Assembly (NCBI RefSeq): GCF_946885885.1 | Contig: NZ_CAMPHN010000071.1 | Location: 1 to 21,175, forward strand | Reading direction: 5' to 3' | Length of the DNA: 21,175 nucleotides | Source of the DNA: an uncultured Pseudomonas sp. | GTDB taxonomy: Bacteria; Pseudomonadota; Gammaproteobacteria; Pseudomonadales; Pseudomonadaceae | Part shown: piece after piece, positions 1-9,647 of the stretch | Layout: the number at the start of each line of letters is the position of its first letter | Numbering within the stretch: the first letter of the stretch is position 1 | Translations under genes and position numbers: made by a program | The notes under the pieces: generated by a model | Told to the model about the DNA's origin: nothing | The model's database searches: none | The model's input: only the letters and a program-made list of their open reading frames with translations

Positions 1-85
1 TCGACATGCTGTGTCCAGTTATGGCGCGTGGCGGAGGCAGTTTGCAGGCGGTAAGGCAGGCGATTTAACTTTTTCTTGAAACCTG

Positions 86-538
86 CTAATCGATCAAAGG
101 CGCATAGGACGCCTCGCCGATGCCGCCGGCTTTCTGAATCGCGAGGTTTTCCAGCAGCAGCTTGGTATCGCAGTAAATATGCACCGAAACACCTTTTCCC
201 CAGACCAGGCGGATCATATGCACGCCGCAGTTCGAACGTTTTTCGTCATTCAGCAGGGTATAGCTGTCGGTCCATTCGACTGCGACCAGGGTATTCCACG
301 GCCAACCGCTCACGGCGATGTTGCGTATATCGAATTTTATATTGGGGAAGATTTTGAACAGGCGCTCATACCAGGCTCTGGTGGTCGGCATGCTGGTGCG
401 CAAGCCGGATAAGGCGTGTGTGCCGACGAACCAATGCTCGAACCGAGGAGCCAGTCCCGCAAGGATCGGCTCATAGTCGCCTTTGTTGAGTGCGCGAAAT
501 AGATTTTTGACGATTAAGCGAATTACGGCGTGGTACAT
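86..538 (-). CDS. NTF2/SnoaL-like small protein
   Basis: This 150-residue protein resembles the NTF2-like/SnoaL superfamily, small alpha+beta barrel proteins used as ligand-binding pockets or enzymes of varied function. The N-terminal helix (about residues 5-30), the segment TTRAWYERLFKIFPNIKFD at about 51-70, and the following strands (VAVEWTDSY, VHMIRLVWGKGVSVHIYCDT) match that fold's usual helix-then-sheet order. There is no signal peptide or membrane segment, so it is probably cytoplasmic. The start is supported by AGGGAG six bases upstream of ATG. The cupin gene ends only 38 bases upstream on the same strand, so the two are probably co-transcribed. The substrate cannot be told from sequence. 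The assignment is by fold pattern only; it could be a steroid-isomerase-like enzyme or a non-catalytic binding protein. Confidence 0.75.
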   Translation of the reverse strand: MYHAVIRLIVKNLFRALNKGDYEPILAGLAPRFEHWFVGTHALSGLRTSMPTTRAWYERLFKIFPNIKFDIRNIAVSGWPWNTLVAVEWTDSYTLLNDEKRSNCGVHMIRLVWGKGVSVHIYCDTKLLLENLAIQKAGGIGEASYAPLID

Positions 539-576
539 GAAACGCTCCCTGTACAGAAATGCCTGGGCGGCAGCGG

Positions 577-942
577 CTATATCCAGTGCTGGTTATCTAT
601 GGCGACGGTCAGGTCGCTCTCGGTGGCGCCAGTATGTTGCGTCGCCTTGGGCTCGAACATCATCACATGGGCTTCTTCTGCGGCTTCAGGCTTGTGCTCG
701 ACTCCTTTGGGCACTATGAAGCATTCGCCCTCATGCAGCGTGATGCGTTTGTCCCGCAGGTGAATGACGATAGTGCCCTTGATCACTTGAAAGAACTCGT
801 CTTCATTGGCATGGGCGTGCCAAACCATTTCGCCTTTGAATTTCGCCAGCTTTACGTATTGGTCATTGAGTTCGCCGACTATCTTTGGCGACCAGTAACC
901 CTCGACTAACTCGAACTTCTCTTGCAGGTTGATTTTGTTCAT
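577..942 (-). CDS. Small cupin-domain protein
   Basis: A 121-residue single-domain cupin. The first cupin motif is visible as WHAHANEDEFFQVIKG (residues 41-56), with H42, H44 and an acidic residue at 47 or 49 as likely metal ligands. The second motif, EGECFIVPKGVEH (71-83), supplies H83. All expected metal-binding positions are therefore present, which suggests a metal-binding beta barrel and possibly a dioxygenase, isomerase or sugar-binding role. The length is typical of stand-alone cupins. The start is supported by GGGGAG seven bases before ATG. It lies 38 bases upstream of the NTF2-like gene on the same strand, suggesting a two-gene operon. The specific reaction is unknown. Confidence 0.85.
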   Translation of the reverse strand: MNKINLQEKFELVEGYWSPKIVGELNDQYVKLAKFKGEMVWHAHANEDEFFQVIKGTIVIHLRDKRITLHEGECFIVPKGVEHKPEAAEEAHVMMFEPKATQHTGATESDLTVAIDNQHWI

Positions 943-1008
943 ACCGAACTCCCCAAGTCGTAGCGGTGAGAAGTCGATCGATGGCTTGGCGTCACCTCTC
1001 GCTGATGG

Positions 1009-1632
1009 TTATCCCGCCCGATCAGGCAATTGCTGTGCAAGGTGTTTATCGATCAAGGGCGCAATGTCACAGGCGAAGGTATTGCCGAGGTTGTGATCCC
1101 CGCCAGGGAAGACCTGCAACTGCGCACAGGGCAGCAGCGCCGCCAGACGCCGACCCACCGCGACCGGGCTGATCGGGTCGGCATCGCCCCACAGTAACAA
1201 CGTGGGGATACGCAGCGTGGCGAGCTTGGGTGTCAGGTCTTCGTGGTAAGCGGCGAACCAGCGGGGTAGTGCCGGGTTGGCATCGAAGAACGCCGGGCGC
1301 CAGTCTTCTGCGCCGAGGCCCGCCATATCCATGCCGCCAGAGGTGACCGTAAGCACCAGATGAGTGACCAGTTGCGGCTTTTCCAACGCGGCCAATACCG
1401 CGATGACCCCGCCCATGGATTGCGCGATCAGCGCGGTCGGCGTGTGGATCTGCGCCAATACCAGCGCCAGCAGGTCGTCGAACCCTTGAACCTTCGTATC
1501 CGCCGGCGTGGAACCGAAGCCCGGCCAGCCGATATGGACTTTCTCGGCGGGGTGAGCGAGTCGTTGCGCCACCGGCAGCCAGAACTGCGTATTGCCGGAG
1601 GCGCCGGGGAGGAATAGCAGCTTGGCTGGCAT
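1009..1632 (-). CDS. Alpha/beta-fold hydrolase
   Basis: A 207-residue alpha/beta hydrolase, on the short side for the family, with little room for a lid domain. The N-terminal strand LLFLPGASGNTQFW (residues 5-18) carries the oxyanion-hole region. The nucleophile elbow is AQSMGG with Ser72, in the usual nucleophile-strand position. LLLWGDADPISP gives a likely acid (Asp150 or Asp152), and FPGGDHNLGN gives His180, so the catalytic triad is complete. There is no signal peptide, so it is predicted to be cytoplasmic. The protein could be an esterase, lipase or C-C hydrolase, and the substrate is not determinable. It follows aer on the same strand after a 99-base gap. The Shine-Dalgarno before ATG is weak. 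Confidence 0.85.
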   Translation of the reverse strand: MPAKLLFLPGASGNTQFWLPVAQRLAHPAEKVHIGWPGFGSTPADTKVQGFDDLLALVLAQIHTPTALIAQSMGGVIAVLAALEKPQLVTHLVLTVTSGGMDMAGLGAEDWRPAFFDANPALPRWFAAYHEDLTPKLATLRIPTLLLWGDADPISPVAVGRRLAALLPCAQLQVFPGGDHNLGNTFACDIAPLIDKHLAQQLPDRAG

Positions 1633-1731
1633 GGATGACCTGAGCTGGCAGAACGCTGAGCGAAGTGTACCGCTGCGCTAGCGCATGGCTGAAAAGGTGG
1701 ATGCGCCGCGAATGGGCGCGCCCGTTGTCGT

Positions 1732-3297
1732 TTAACGATTGAACCGCTCGACCAAGGCGTATTGGCCTTTGGCGGTGGCGGTGAGGCCTTTGCTGAGTTC
1801 GGCGCTGCTGTGCGCTTCGTCCGCGGTTTTTTCCGCCAGTTGGGCGATGTTGGTGATATTGCGGTTGATTTCGTCGGCCACCGAGCTTTGTTCCTCCGCC
1901 GCGGCGGCGATCTGGTCGGCCATATTGGAGATATTGGCCACCGCATCGCTGATCCCGGCCAGGGCCTGATCGGCTTGTTGCACGCGCTCGACGCCGTCGT
2001 CGGCCTGCTTGCGGCCGATCTCCATGGCCATCACCGCTTCTTCGGCCGTACGTTGCAGTTTGGCGATCAGTTGGTGGATCTGTCCGGTGGATTCGGCGGT
2101 GCGCTGCGCCAGCGAACGCACTTCGTCGGCCACCACGGCGAAGCCGCGGCCCATTTCGCCGGCGCGTGCGGCTTCGATCGCAGCGTTCAACGCGAGCAGG
2201 TTGGTTTGATCGGCAATGCCTTTGATCACATCGACCACGCCGCCGATTTCATTGCTGTCCTGGGCTAGGCGGGTGACGGTTTCGCCGGTATCGCCGACCG
2301 AGAGCGACAGGCGTTGAATGGCTTCGCGGGTTTCCGCGGCGATGCTGCGGCCTTGGTCGGTCAAGCGGTTGGCTTCCTGGGTGGCGATGGCGGTACGGGC
2401 GACATTGCTGGCCACTTCCAGGGTGGTGGCGGCCATTTCGTTGACGGCGGTGGCGACCTGCTCGGTTTCCTGACGTTGACGATCCAGGCCGGCCGAGCTG
2501 CTGTGGGCCAGGGCATCTGCCTTCTGCGCCTGCTTGGCGAGCTGTTCGGCGGTGTCCTGCAAGCGTGTGAGGCAGGTTTTCAAGCGCGCGTCCTGGCTGA
2601 GCATGGCCAGTTCCAGGCGCGCCTGGTCGCCGCTGCTGTCGGTGTACATCTGAGCGATCAACGGGTCCGAGGTGGCTTGTTCGGCCAGTTGCAGCAGGCG
2701 CTTGATCCCACGGTTCTGCCACGCCAGCCCGGCCAGGCCGAGTGGAATCGACAGGAAGGCGGCAAGCAGGAAGCCCCAGGAGCTGTCGAGCCAGGCGCCG
2801 ACCAGAAAACCGACCTGGCTGACCAGAATGAACGGCAGCCAGTTCTGCAGTACCGGCAACCAACGTTCGCTGCTCGGGACCGCGGATTTTCCGCTATTGA
2901 TCCGCCGATACAGCGCCTCGGCGCGACGTATCTGCTCGGCGCTGGGTTTGGTGCGTACGGATTCGTAGCCGACCAACTGATTGTTTTCCAATACCGGGGT
3001 GGCATAGGCGTTGACCCAGTAATGGTCGCCATTCTTGCAGCGGTTCTTGACGATGCCCATCCACGGCTTGCCCTTTTTCAGGGTCTCCCACATGTGCTGG
3101 AACACGGCGGGCGGTACATCCGGGTGACGCACGATGTTATGGGGCGAGCCGATCAACTCGTCTCGGCCATAGCCGCTGATTTCGACGAAGGCGTCGTTGC
3201 AGTAAGTGATCTGCCCCTTGGTGTCGGTGGTGGAGATCAGGCGCTGTTGAGCCGGGAAGGTTCTCTCGCGTTGGGTGATCGGCTGATTATTGCGCAT
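1732..3297 (-). CDS. aer: Aerotaxis receptor Aer (PAS - membrane - MCP)
   Basis: A 521-residue energy-taxis transducer. Aer senses redox state through FAD bound in a cytoplasmic PAS domain and signals to CheA through CheW. The PAS domain spans about residues 20-115 ([43 protein letters not shown]), matching the classic Aer pattern. A hydrophobic double-pass anchor lies at about 150-193, with no periplasmic sensor domain. The C-terminal coiled-coil signalling domain has its conserved hairpin tip at about 362-400 ([18 protein letters not shown] and [18 protein letters not shown]). Length and order match Pseudomonas Aer. The neighbouring minus-strand acnA gives the same aer-acnA pair I recall from P. 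aeruginosa (PA1561-PA1562). The start has AGGA about nine bases upstream. Signalling through the chemotaxis array is from family knowledge. Confidence 0.95.
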   Translation of the reverse strand: MRNNQPITQRERTFPAQQRLISTTDTKGQITYCNDAFVEISGYGRDELIGSPHNIVRHPDVPPAVFQHMWETLKKGKPWMGIVKNRCKNGDHYWVNAYATPVLENNQLVGYESVRTKPSAEQIRRAEALYRRINSGKSAVPSSERWLPVLQNWLPFILVSQVGFLVGAWLDSSWGFLLAAFLSIPLGLAGLAWQNRGIKRLLQLAEQATSDPLIAQMYTDSSGDQARLELAMLSQDARLKTCLTRLQDTAEQLAKQAQKADALAHSSSAGLDRQRQETEQVATAVNEMAATTLEVASNVARTAIATQEANRLTDQGRSIAAETREAIQRLSLSVGDTGETVTRLAQDSNEIGGVVDVIKGIADQTNLLALNAAIEAARAGEMGRGFAVVADEVRSLAQRTAESTGQIHQLIAKLQRTAEEAVMAMEIGRKQADDGVERVQQADQALAGISDAVANISNMADQIAAAAEEQSSVADEINRNITNIAQLAEKTADEAHSSAELSKGLTATAKGQYALVERFNR

Positions 3298-3437
3298 TGA
3301 GATATGTCCTATGGTCGATGCCAGGTAATCGACCGCTTAAGCCCGAAGTTGAGTCGCGAAAGCTGCTCTGTACTTTAGTCGATTCTAGGTCCCGTGCATT
3401 GCGCTGCCACCGCCCTGAAATGAGCTGTTCAGCGACA

Positions 3438-6176
<2,739 letters not shown>

Positions 6177-6394
6177 TACGCATCTCCTAGGGCTTGCCGG
6201 CAGGTAAACCGGATTGATTACTGCAGAACTTTCACCCTAGCTCCGCTTGGCGGGGCTCGCCATTCACCGGCAGGCGGCAGGTCGGTTCTATCGGCGGTTC
6301 GAGGCGACGTAGCGCCGCGGGAAAAGCGGCGGCCGGCGCGAGCAGGGGTCTTTAAACTGGACAGGTCCCTGGCGCTTCGGGTTCCCGACTCGGC

Positions 6395-6400
6395 TATGAT
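6395..6400 (+). promoter_or_regulatory. Possible -10 element for rlmM
   Basis: TATGAT lies 23 bases before the rlmM start and would put transcription start just upstream of the AGGAG ribosome-binding site, giving a short leader. No clear -35 hexamer is visible at the usual spacing, so this rests on the -10 match alone. Confidence 0.35.
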
Positions 6401-6423
6401 GCGCGCCTTGAGGAGAGCCCCCG

Positions 6424-7479
6424 ATGAATACTTTGCTACTGCACTGCCGCCCCGGTTTCGAGAACGAGGTTTGTGCGGAGATCGCCGAGCACGCCGCGCG
6501 CCTGGATGTCGCCGGCTACGCCAAGAGCAAACCCGCCAGCGCCTGCGCCGAATTTGTCTGCAGCGAGGCGGATGGCGCCGAACGGCTGATGCGCGGCTTG
6601 CGCTTTAGCCAGTTGATCTTCCCCCGGCAGTGGGCCCGTGGGATGTTTGTCGAGTTGCCGGAACAGGACCGCATCAGCGTGTTGCTGTCCCAGTTGGCTG
6701 ACTTGCCGGTATTCGGCAGCCTGTGGCTCGAGGTGCTGGACACCAACGACGGCAAGGAACTGTCGAATTTCTGCAAGAAGTTCGAAGCGCCGCTACGCAA
6801 GGCCCTGAGCAAGGCCGGAAAATTGGTGGACGATGGGCAGAAGCCGCGCCTGCTGCTGACCTTCAAGAGCGGCCGCGAAGTCTTCCTCGGCATGGCCGAA
6901 CCACACAACTCGGCGCTCTGGCCCATGGGTATCCCGCGCCTAAAGTTCCCCCGCGAGGCGCCGAGCCGCTCGACCCTCAAGCTGGAAGAAGCCTGGCACA
7001 CCTTTATCCCGCGCGAGCAATGGGACGAGCGCCTGTCGGACGAGATGACCGGCGTCGACCTGGGCGCCGCGCCGGGCGGCTGGACCTATCAGTTGGTCAA
7101 ACGCGGCATGCTGGTCACCGCCATCGACAACGGCCCCATGGCCGAAAGCCTGATGGACACCGGCCTGGTGCAGCACTTGATGGTCGACGGCTTTACCTAC
7201 AAGCCCAAGCAAGCGGTGGACTGGATGGTCTGCGACATCGTCGAAAAGCCCGCACGCAACGCCGCCCTGCTGGAAACCTGGATCGGCGAAGGCCTGTGCC
7301 GCGAGGCCGTGGTCAACCTGAAACTGCCGATGAAGCAGCGCTACGCCGAAGTGCGCCGCCTGCTGCAGCGCCTCGAAGACGGCTTCGCCGCGCGCAAGAT
7401 CAAGGTCTCGATCGCCTGCAAACAGCTCTATCACGACCGCGAAGAAGTGACTTGCCACCTGCGCCGGTTAAGTAAATAG
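6424..7479 (+). CDS. rlmM: 23S rRNA 2'-O-ribose methyltransferase RlmM
   Basis: A 351-residue enzyme that methylates the 2'-hydroxyl of C2498 in 23S rRNA using S-adenosylmethionine. The N-terminal half (about 1-170) is the RNA-binding region with a THUMP-like fold. The C-terminal Rossmann-fold methyltransferase begins near 205 with the SAM-binding motif GVDLGAAPGGWTYQL (210-224). Candidate catalytic residues of the FtsJ-type K-D-K set are Lys186 (STLKLEEAW), Asp271 (VCDIVEKP) and Lys300 (VVNLKLPMKQRY). The start is supported by AGGAG eight bases upstream. Length agrees with the family. Position next to acnA and before tusA matches the Pseudomonas order. The 3' side opens directly into a palindromic repeat 15 bases after the stop. 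Confidence 0.97.
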   Translation: MNTLLLHCRPGFENEVCAEIAEHAARLDVAGYAKSKPASACAEFVCSEADGAERLMRGLRFSQLIFPRQWARGMFVELPEQDRISVLLSQLADLPVFGSLWLEVLDTNDGKELSNFCKKFEAPLRKALSKAGKLVDDGQKPRLLLTFKSGREVFLGMAEPHNSALWPMGIPRLKFPREAPSRSTLKLEEAWHTFIPREQWDERLSDEMTGVDLGAAPGGWTYQLVKRGMLVTAIDNGPMAESLMDTGLVQHLMVDGFTYKPKQAVDWMVCDIVEKPARNAALLETWIGEGLCREAVVNLKLPMKQRYAEVRRLLQRLEDGFAARKIKVSIACKQLYHDREEVTCHLRRLSK

Positions 7480-7494
7480 CCAGCGGCAGCTTTG

Positions 7495-7560
7495 GTAGCC
7501 CGGATGCAATCCGGGAGCGTTTTGCGCGGCGATATATTCCCCGGATTTCATCCGGGCTAC
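7495..7560. repeat. REPIN-like palindrome, type A copy 1
   Basis: The unit begins GTAG followed by the hairpin CCCGGAT-gca-ATCCGGG and ends with CCCGGAT-ttc-ATCCGGG followed by CTAC. These are two REP-like hairpins in inverted orientation separated by about 24 bases. A GTAG tetranucleotide at the foot of a short hairpin is the known signature of REP sequences recognised by REP-associated tyrosine transposases. A second copy lies at 7800-7866 in the same orientation. Confidence 0.85.
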
Positions 7561-7566
7561 GGGGCT

Positions 7567-7583
7567 GCGACGCGGAGCGTCGC
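7567..7583. repeat. Perfect 7-bp hairpin after type A repeat
   Basis: GCGACGC, loop GGA, GCGTCGC form a perfect stem directly after the first type A unit. There is no following T tract, so it is not a good intrinsic terminator. Confidence 0.5.
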
Positions 7584-7589
7584 CAACTG

Positions 7590-7634
7590 CATTCCCACGT
7601 GGACGGTTCGACGCCTCGACGTGAGGAACGATCA
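7590..7634 (+). repeat. Long inverted repeat B, left arm
   Basis: The arm holds the pieces CCCACGTGGACGGTTCGA and GAGGAACGATCA. The reverse complement of 7751-7786 gives the same sequence with two substitutions and a net loss of nine bases in the middle. The two arms flank the type C palindrome, so the whole forms a nested inverted repeat. I do not recognise the family. Confidence 0.75.
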
Positions 7635-7649
7635 TCCGGGAGAGGGTAG

Positions 7650-7666
7650 GTGCTGCCGACCAGCAC
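7650..7666. repeat. Small hairpin GTGCTG/CAGCAC
   Basis: GTGCTG and CAGCAC with a five-base loop, sitting between the left B arm and the type C palindrome. Confidence 0.4.
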
Positions 7667-7737
7667 GTAGCCTGGGTTGAGCGCAGCGATACCCAGGGCG
7701 CCGATACCCGGGTATCGCTTCGCTCAACCCGGGCTAC
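7667..7737. repeat. REPIN-like palindrome, type C
   Basis: The left end reads GTAGCCTGGGTTGAGCG and the right end CGCTCAACCCGGGCTAC. The 31-base arms match with three mismatches. Each half can also fold alone (CCTGGGT with ACCCAGG; CCCGGGT with ACCCGGG), which is the two-hairpin REPIN plan with GTAG/CTAC feet. It sits exactly between the two B arms. Confidence 0.8.
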
Positions 7738-7750
7738 GATTGGGTGACTT

Positions 7751-7786
7751 TGATCGTTCCCTCATCGAACCGTCCATGTGGGAGTG
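7751..7786 (-). repeat. Long inverted repeat B, right arm
   Basis: The reverse complement partner of 7590-7634. The shared blocks are TGATCGTTCC, TCGAACCGTCCA and GTGGGA. It is shorter than the left arm by a short internal block. Confidence 0.75.
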
Positions 7787-7799
7787 ATCAGCTGCTTCG

Positions 7800-7866
7800 G
7801 CAGCCCGGATGCAATCCGGGAGCGGACTGTGCGGCGATACATTCCCCCGGATTTCATCCGGGCTAC
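7800..7866. repeat. REPIN-like palindrome, type A copy 2
   Basis: The same plan as 7495-7560, with hairpins CCCGGAT-gca-ATCCGGG and CCCGGAT-ttc-ATCCGGG and a final CTAC. The left foot is degraded (GCAG instead of GTAG). Internal bases differ slightly between the copies, so this is not a very recent duplication. Confidence 0.85.
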
Positions 7867-7949
7867 GGGTTGGCGCCGGGGGGCAACGGTAAAGATGACC
7901 TTCACCCCGGCTTTGCGCGAGAATAGCCGCCTGTTTCTGGAGCCAGCCG

Positions 7950-8201
7950 ATGTCTTTGCAATCCAACGCCATTCTCGACGACACCCTCGATGCCAGCGGG
8001 CTGAACTGCCCCGAGCCGGTGATGATGCTACACAACAAGGTGCGCGACCTGCCGGCCGGCGGGCTGCTCAAGGTGATCGCCACCGATCCTTCGACCCGTC
8101 GCGATATCCCCAAATTCTGCGTATTTCTCGGCCATGAGCTGGTCGAACAGGCGGAAGACAACGGCACCTATCTGTACCTGATCCGCAAGAAGGCGGATTG
8201 A
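7950..8201 (+). CDS. tusA: Sulfur carrier protein TusA
   Basis: An 83-residue TusA/SirA-family protein. TusA accepts persulfide sulfur from cysteine desulfurase IscS and passes it on for 2-thiouridine formation in tRNA and for other sulfur-transfer routes. The catalytic Cys20 lies in the conserved [12 protein letters not shown] motif (residues 15-26). The remaining part ([29 protein letters not shown]) matches the small two-layer alpha/beta fold. Length is typical. The start ATG has GGAG seven bases upstream. It follows rlmM on the same strand, as I recall for P. aeruginosa, but 470 bases of repeats separate them, so independent transcription is likely. It converges on the DUF3080 gene. Confidence 0.96.
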   Translation: MSLQSNAILDDTLDASGLNCPEPVMMLHNKVRDLPAGGLLKVIATDPSTRRDIPKFCVFLGHELVEQAEDNGTYLYLIRKKAD

Positions 8202-8217
8202 CCCGGGCACCGCTCCC

Positions 8218-8382
8218 GTAGGGTGGGTTAGCGGCGCCGAATACCGGCCCTTCAGGCGCAGATGAAGGTCGTGCGCCGCGTAACCCACCAAGCGATGGAT
8301 GGCGTTGCGCCGATGGTGGGTTACGCCGCACCAGGCACAGCAAGACGACCGACAAACGCAACAGGCGGCTAACCCACCCTAC
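8218..8382. repeat. Long REPIN-like element, type D
   Basis: A 165-base element starting GTAGGGTGGGTTAGC and ending GCTAACCCACCCTAC. Inner arms GCGTAACCCACCA (8278-8290) and TGGTGGGTTACGC (8314-8326) are perfect complements. Each outer arm is also complementary to the inner arm next to it, so the unit can fold as two hairpins or as one long nested stem. It fills most of the space between convergent tusA and the DUF3080 gene and begins 16 bases after the tusA stop. Confidence 0.85.
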
Positions 8383-8444
8383 GTGAATTGATTGGTTTTA
8401 TCTTATAGATCAATTGGTTAGTTAAAGAAGGCAATAGGCCATAG

Positions 8445-8466
8445 CCCTCTTCCGGAGGGAGAGGGG
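8445..8466. repeat. Short CCCTCT/AGAGGG palindrome
   Basis: An imperfect stem of CCCTCTTCC and GGGAGAGGG immediately downstream of the minus-strand DUF3080 stop codon. It could act as an RNA 3'-end hairpin, but no T tract follows on the minus strand. Confidence 0.45.
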
Positions 8467-8468
8467 AC

Positions 8469-9572
8469 TTAATGCCCGACCGTATCGCTTTCCCACCCCG
8501 CCTGACCGGGCGCCAGGCCGCAGCTTTTCAGGGTGGTTTGCCAGGCACGCACATGCCGCGCGGTGGCCTGCTGGAAATCAGCCCATAGCGACGACTCGGC
8601 GCCCGCCAGGTTACTCAGATACTCGCGCATCGCCGGTGGGATTTCCTCGGCGGCGGCGAGCTGGCGCAGGCTGCGGCTCCAGCGTTGACCGCGTTGGTCG
8701 ATCTCGGCCAGATAGGGTTGCAGGGCGCCAGCGTAATACTTGACGAATATATTCTGCAGAATACGCCCGCGCGGCGTCGCTTGCCCCAGTGGGCAAATCG
8801 GGCGTTGCCGTTGGCGGCTTTCCAGCAGCTCGCTGCCTTGGTTCAGGGTGTGGCTCAGGCTGGCCAGGCTGGCGATCAATTGGCCGCCCTGCTCGCTGGC
8901 ATGCAGGGCGAAGAACAGTGGGTCGAGTTCGCCGGCCGGTGGCGGCAGGCGTTGCGGCAGGGCATGGGCCAGATCGGCCAACTGCGCCAGGGCATCCAGT
9001 GCGGCATTGTCTTCGGCCGCGTCGACCGGCAGCGCCTGTTCAGCGAAATGCAGGTAGCGCTCGACCTCGGCGCTACCGTTCAGGGCATTCCAGAATACCC
9101 GCGGCAGTTGCTTGCGTTTTTCCACCGCCAGCTCGCCGAGGGTCGCGCGCAGTTCCTGATCGCGCTCCTTGGCCAGGCGCGGCAGGCAGGCTTCGATGGC
9201 GCGCAACAGATCGCCTTCGTAAGCCAGGCGACGGCTGGACACCAATTGTTTGCCAAGAATGCTGTTGCGTTGGCTGATCTGCTGTTGCAGCTCGGGACAG
9301 CGGCGCACGTCGATCAACAGATCGAGCAGACCGATACGGACCTCGGCGATCGGTTGCAGGCGCTCACGCCGCGGCGGCATGCGATAGCGGGTCAGCTGGG
9401 CCTTGTCGAAGGCCAGGATCTCGACGCCGTCGAGCGCTTCGCCATCGAGCGCCCTGTCGATGCGTTGCAGATAATCCGCTTGCAGCACCAGGCCGTCTTC
9501 GCCCGGCGCGCAGGCGCAGAGCGCCAGACTTATGAGGAGGACAAGGCAACGCACGAAAGTCACGATGAGCAT
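8469..9572 (-). CDS. DUF3080 family lipoprotein
   Basis: A 367-residue protein matching the DUF3080 family known from Pseudomonas and relatives; its function is unknown. The N-terminus is a signal peptide with a hydrophobic core (CLVLLISLAL, residues 9-18) and a lipobox-like LCAC, so Cys21 is the likely lipidated residue and the mature protein is probably held in the outer membrane facing the periplasm. The rest is mostly helical and rich in Leu, Ala and Arg, with no obvious catalytic motif. Two start codons are possible, the ATG used here and a GTG nine bases further in; neither has a strong Shine-Dalgarno. It lies 75 bases downstream of the MATE gene on the same strand and may share its transcript. 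Confidence 0.85.
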   Translation of the reverse strand: MLIVTFVRCLVLLISLALCACAPGEDGLVLQADYLQRIDRALDGEALDGVEILAFDKAQLTRYRMPPRRERLQPIAEVRIGLLDLLIDVRRCPELQQQISQRNSILGKQLVSSRRLAYEGDLLRAIEACLPRLAKERDQELRATLGELAVEKRKQLPRVFWNALNGSAEVERYLHFAEQALPVDAAEDNAALDALAQLADLAHALPQRLPPPAGELDPLFFALHASEQGGQLIASLASLSHTLNQGSELLESRQRQRPICPLGQATPRGRILQNIFVKYYAGALQPYLAEIDQRGQRWSRSLRQLAAAEEIPPAMREYLSNLAGAESSLWADFQQATARHVRAWQTTLKSCGLAPGQAGWESDTVGH

Positions 9573-9647
9573 TCCACAGCGACAGGTTCCTGGGGCGGCT
9601 GAGCAAAGCAGGTATACCGCGAATCGAGGCGCGTCGCAGCCGATCGG

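Larger units (their letters stand above)
7480..7949. other. 470-base gap between rlmM and tusA, filled with repeats
   Basis: This gap contains, in order, type A, a perfect hairpin, the left B arm, a small hairpin, type C, the right B arm and type A copy 2. Only about 80 bases before tusA are free of recognised repeats. No convincing coding sequence was seen; apparent ORFs here on both strands are made of repeat sequence. Confidence 0.85.

Noticed and set aside
1..85. Sequence downstream of the NTF2-like gene
   Set aside because: Too short to judge. No coding frame, repeat or terminator could be supported.
1703..1719. GCGCC/GGCGC hairpin after aer as a terminator
   Set aside because: The stem is only five bases and the T-rich stretch is several bases away, so it is too weak to call.
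2314..3300. Long plus-strand open frame opposite aer
   Set aside because: Antisense shadow of the aer coding sequence; composition is low-complexity and no domain is recognisable.
7495..7866. CRISPR array
   Set aside because: The repeats are few, of different types and palindromic, without regular spacers, and no cas gene is present.
7400..8167. Minus-strand frames spanning the rlmM-tusA gap
   Set aside because: Made of repeat sequence plus the antisense of rlmM and tusA; they have no plausible start site or domain.
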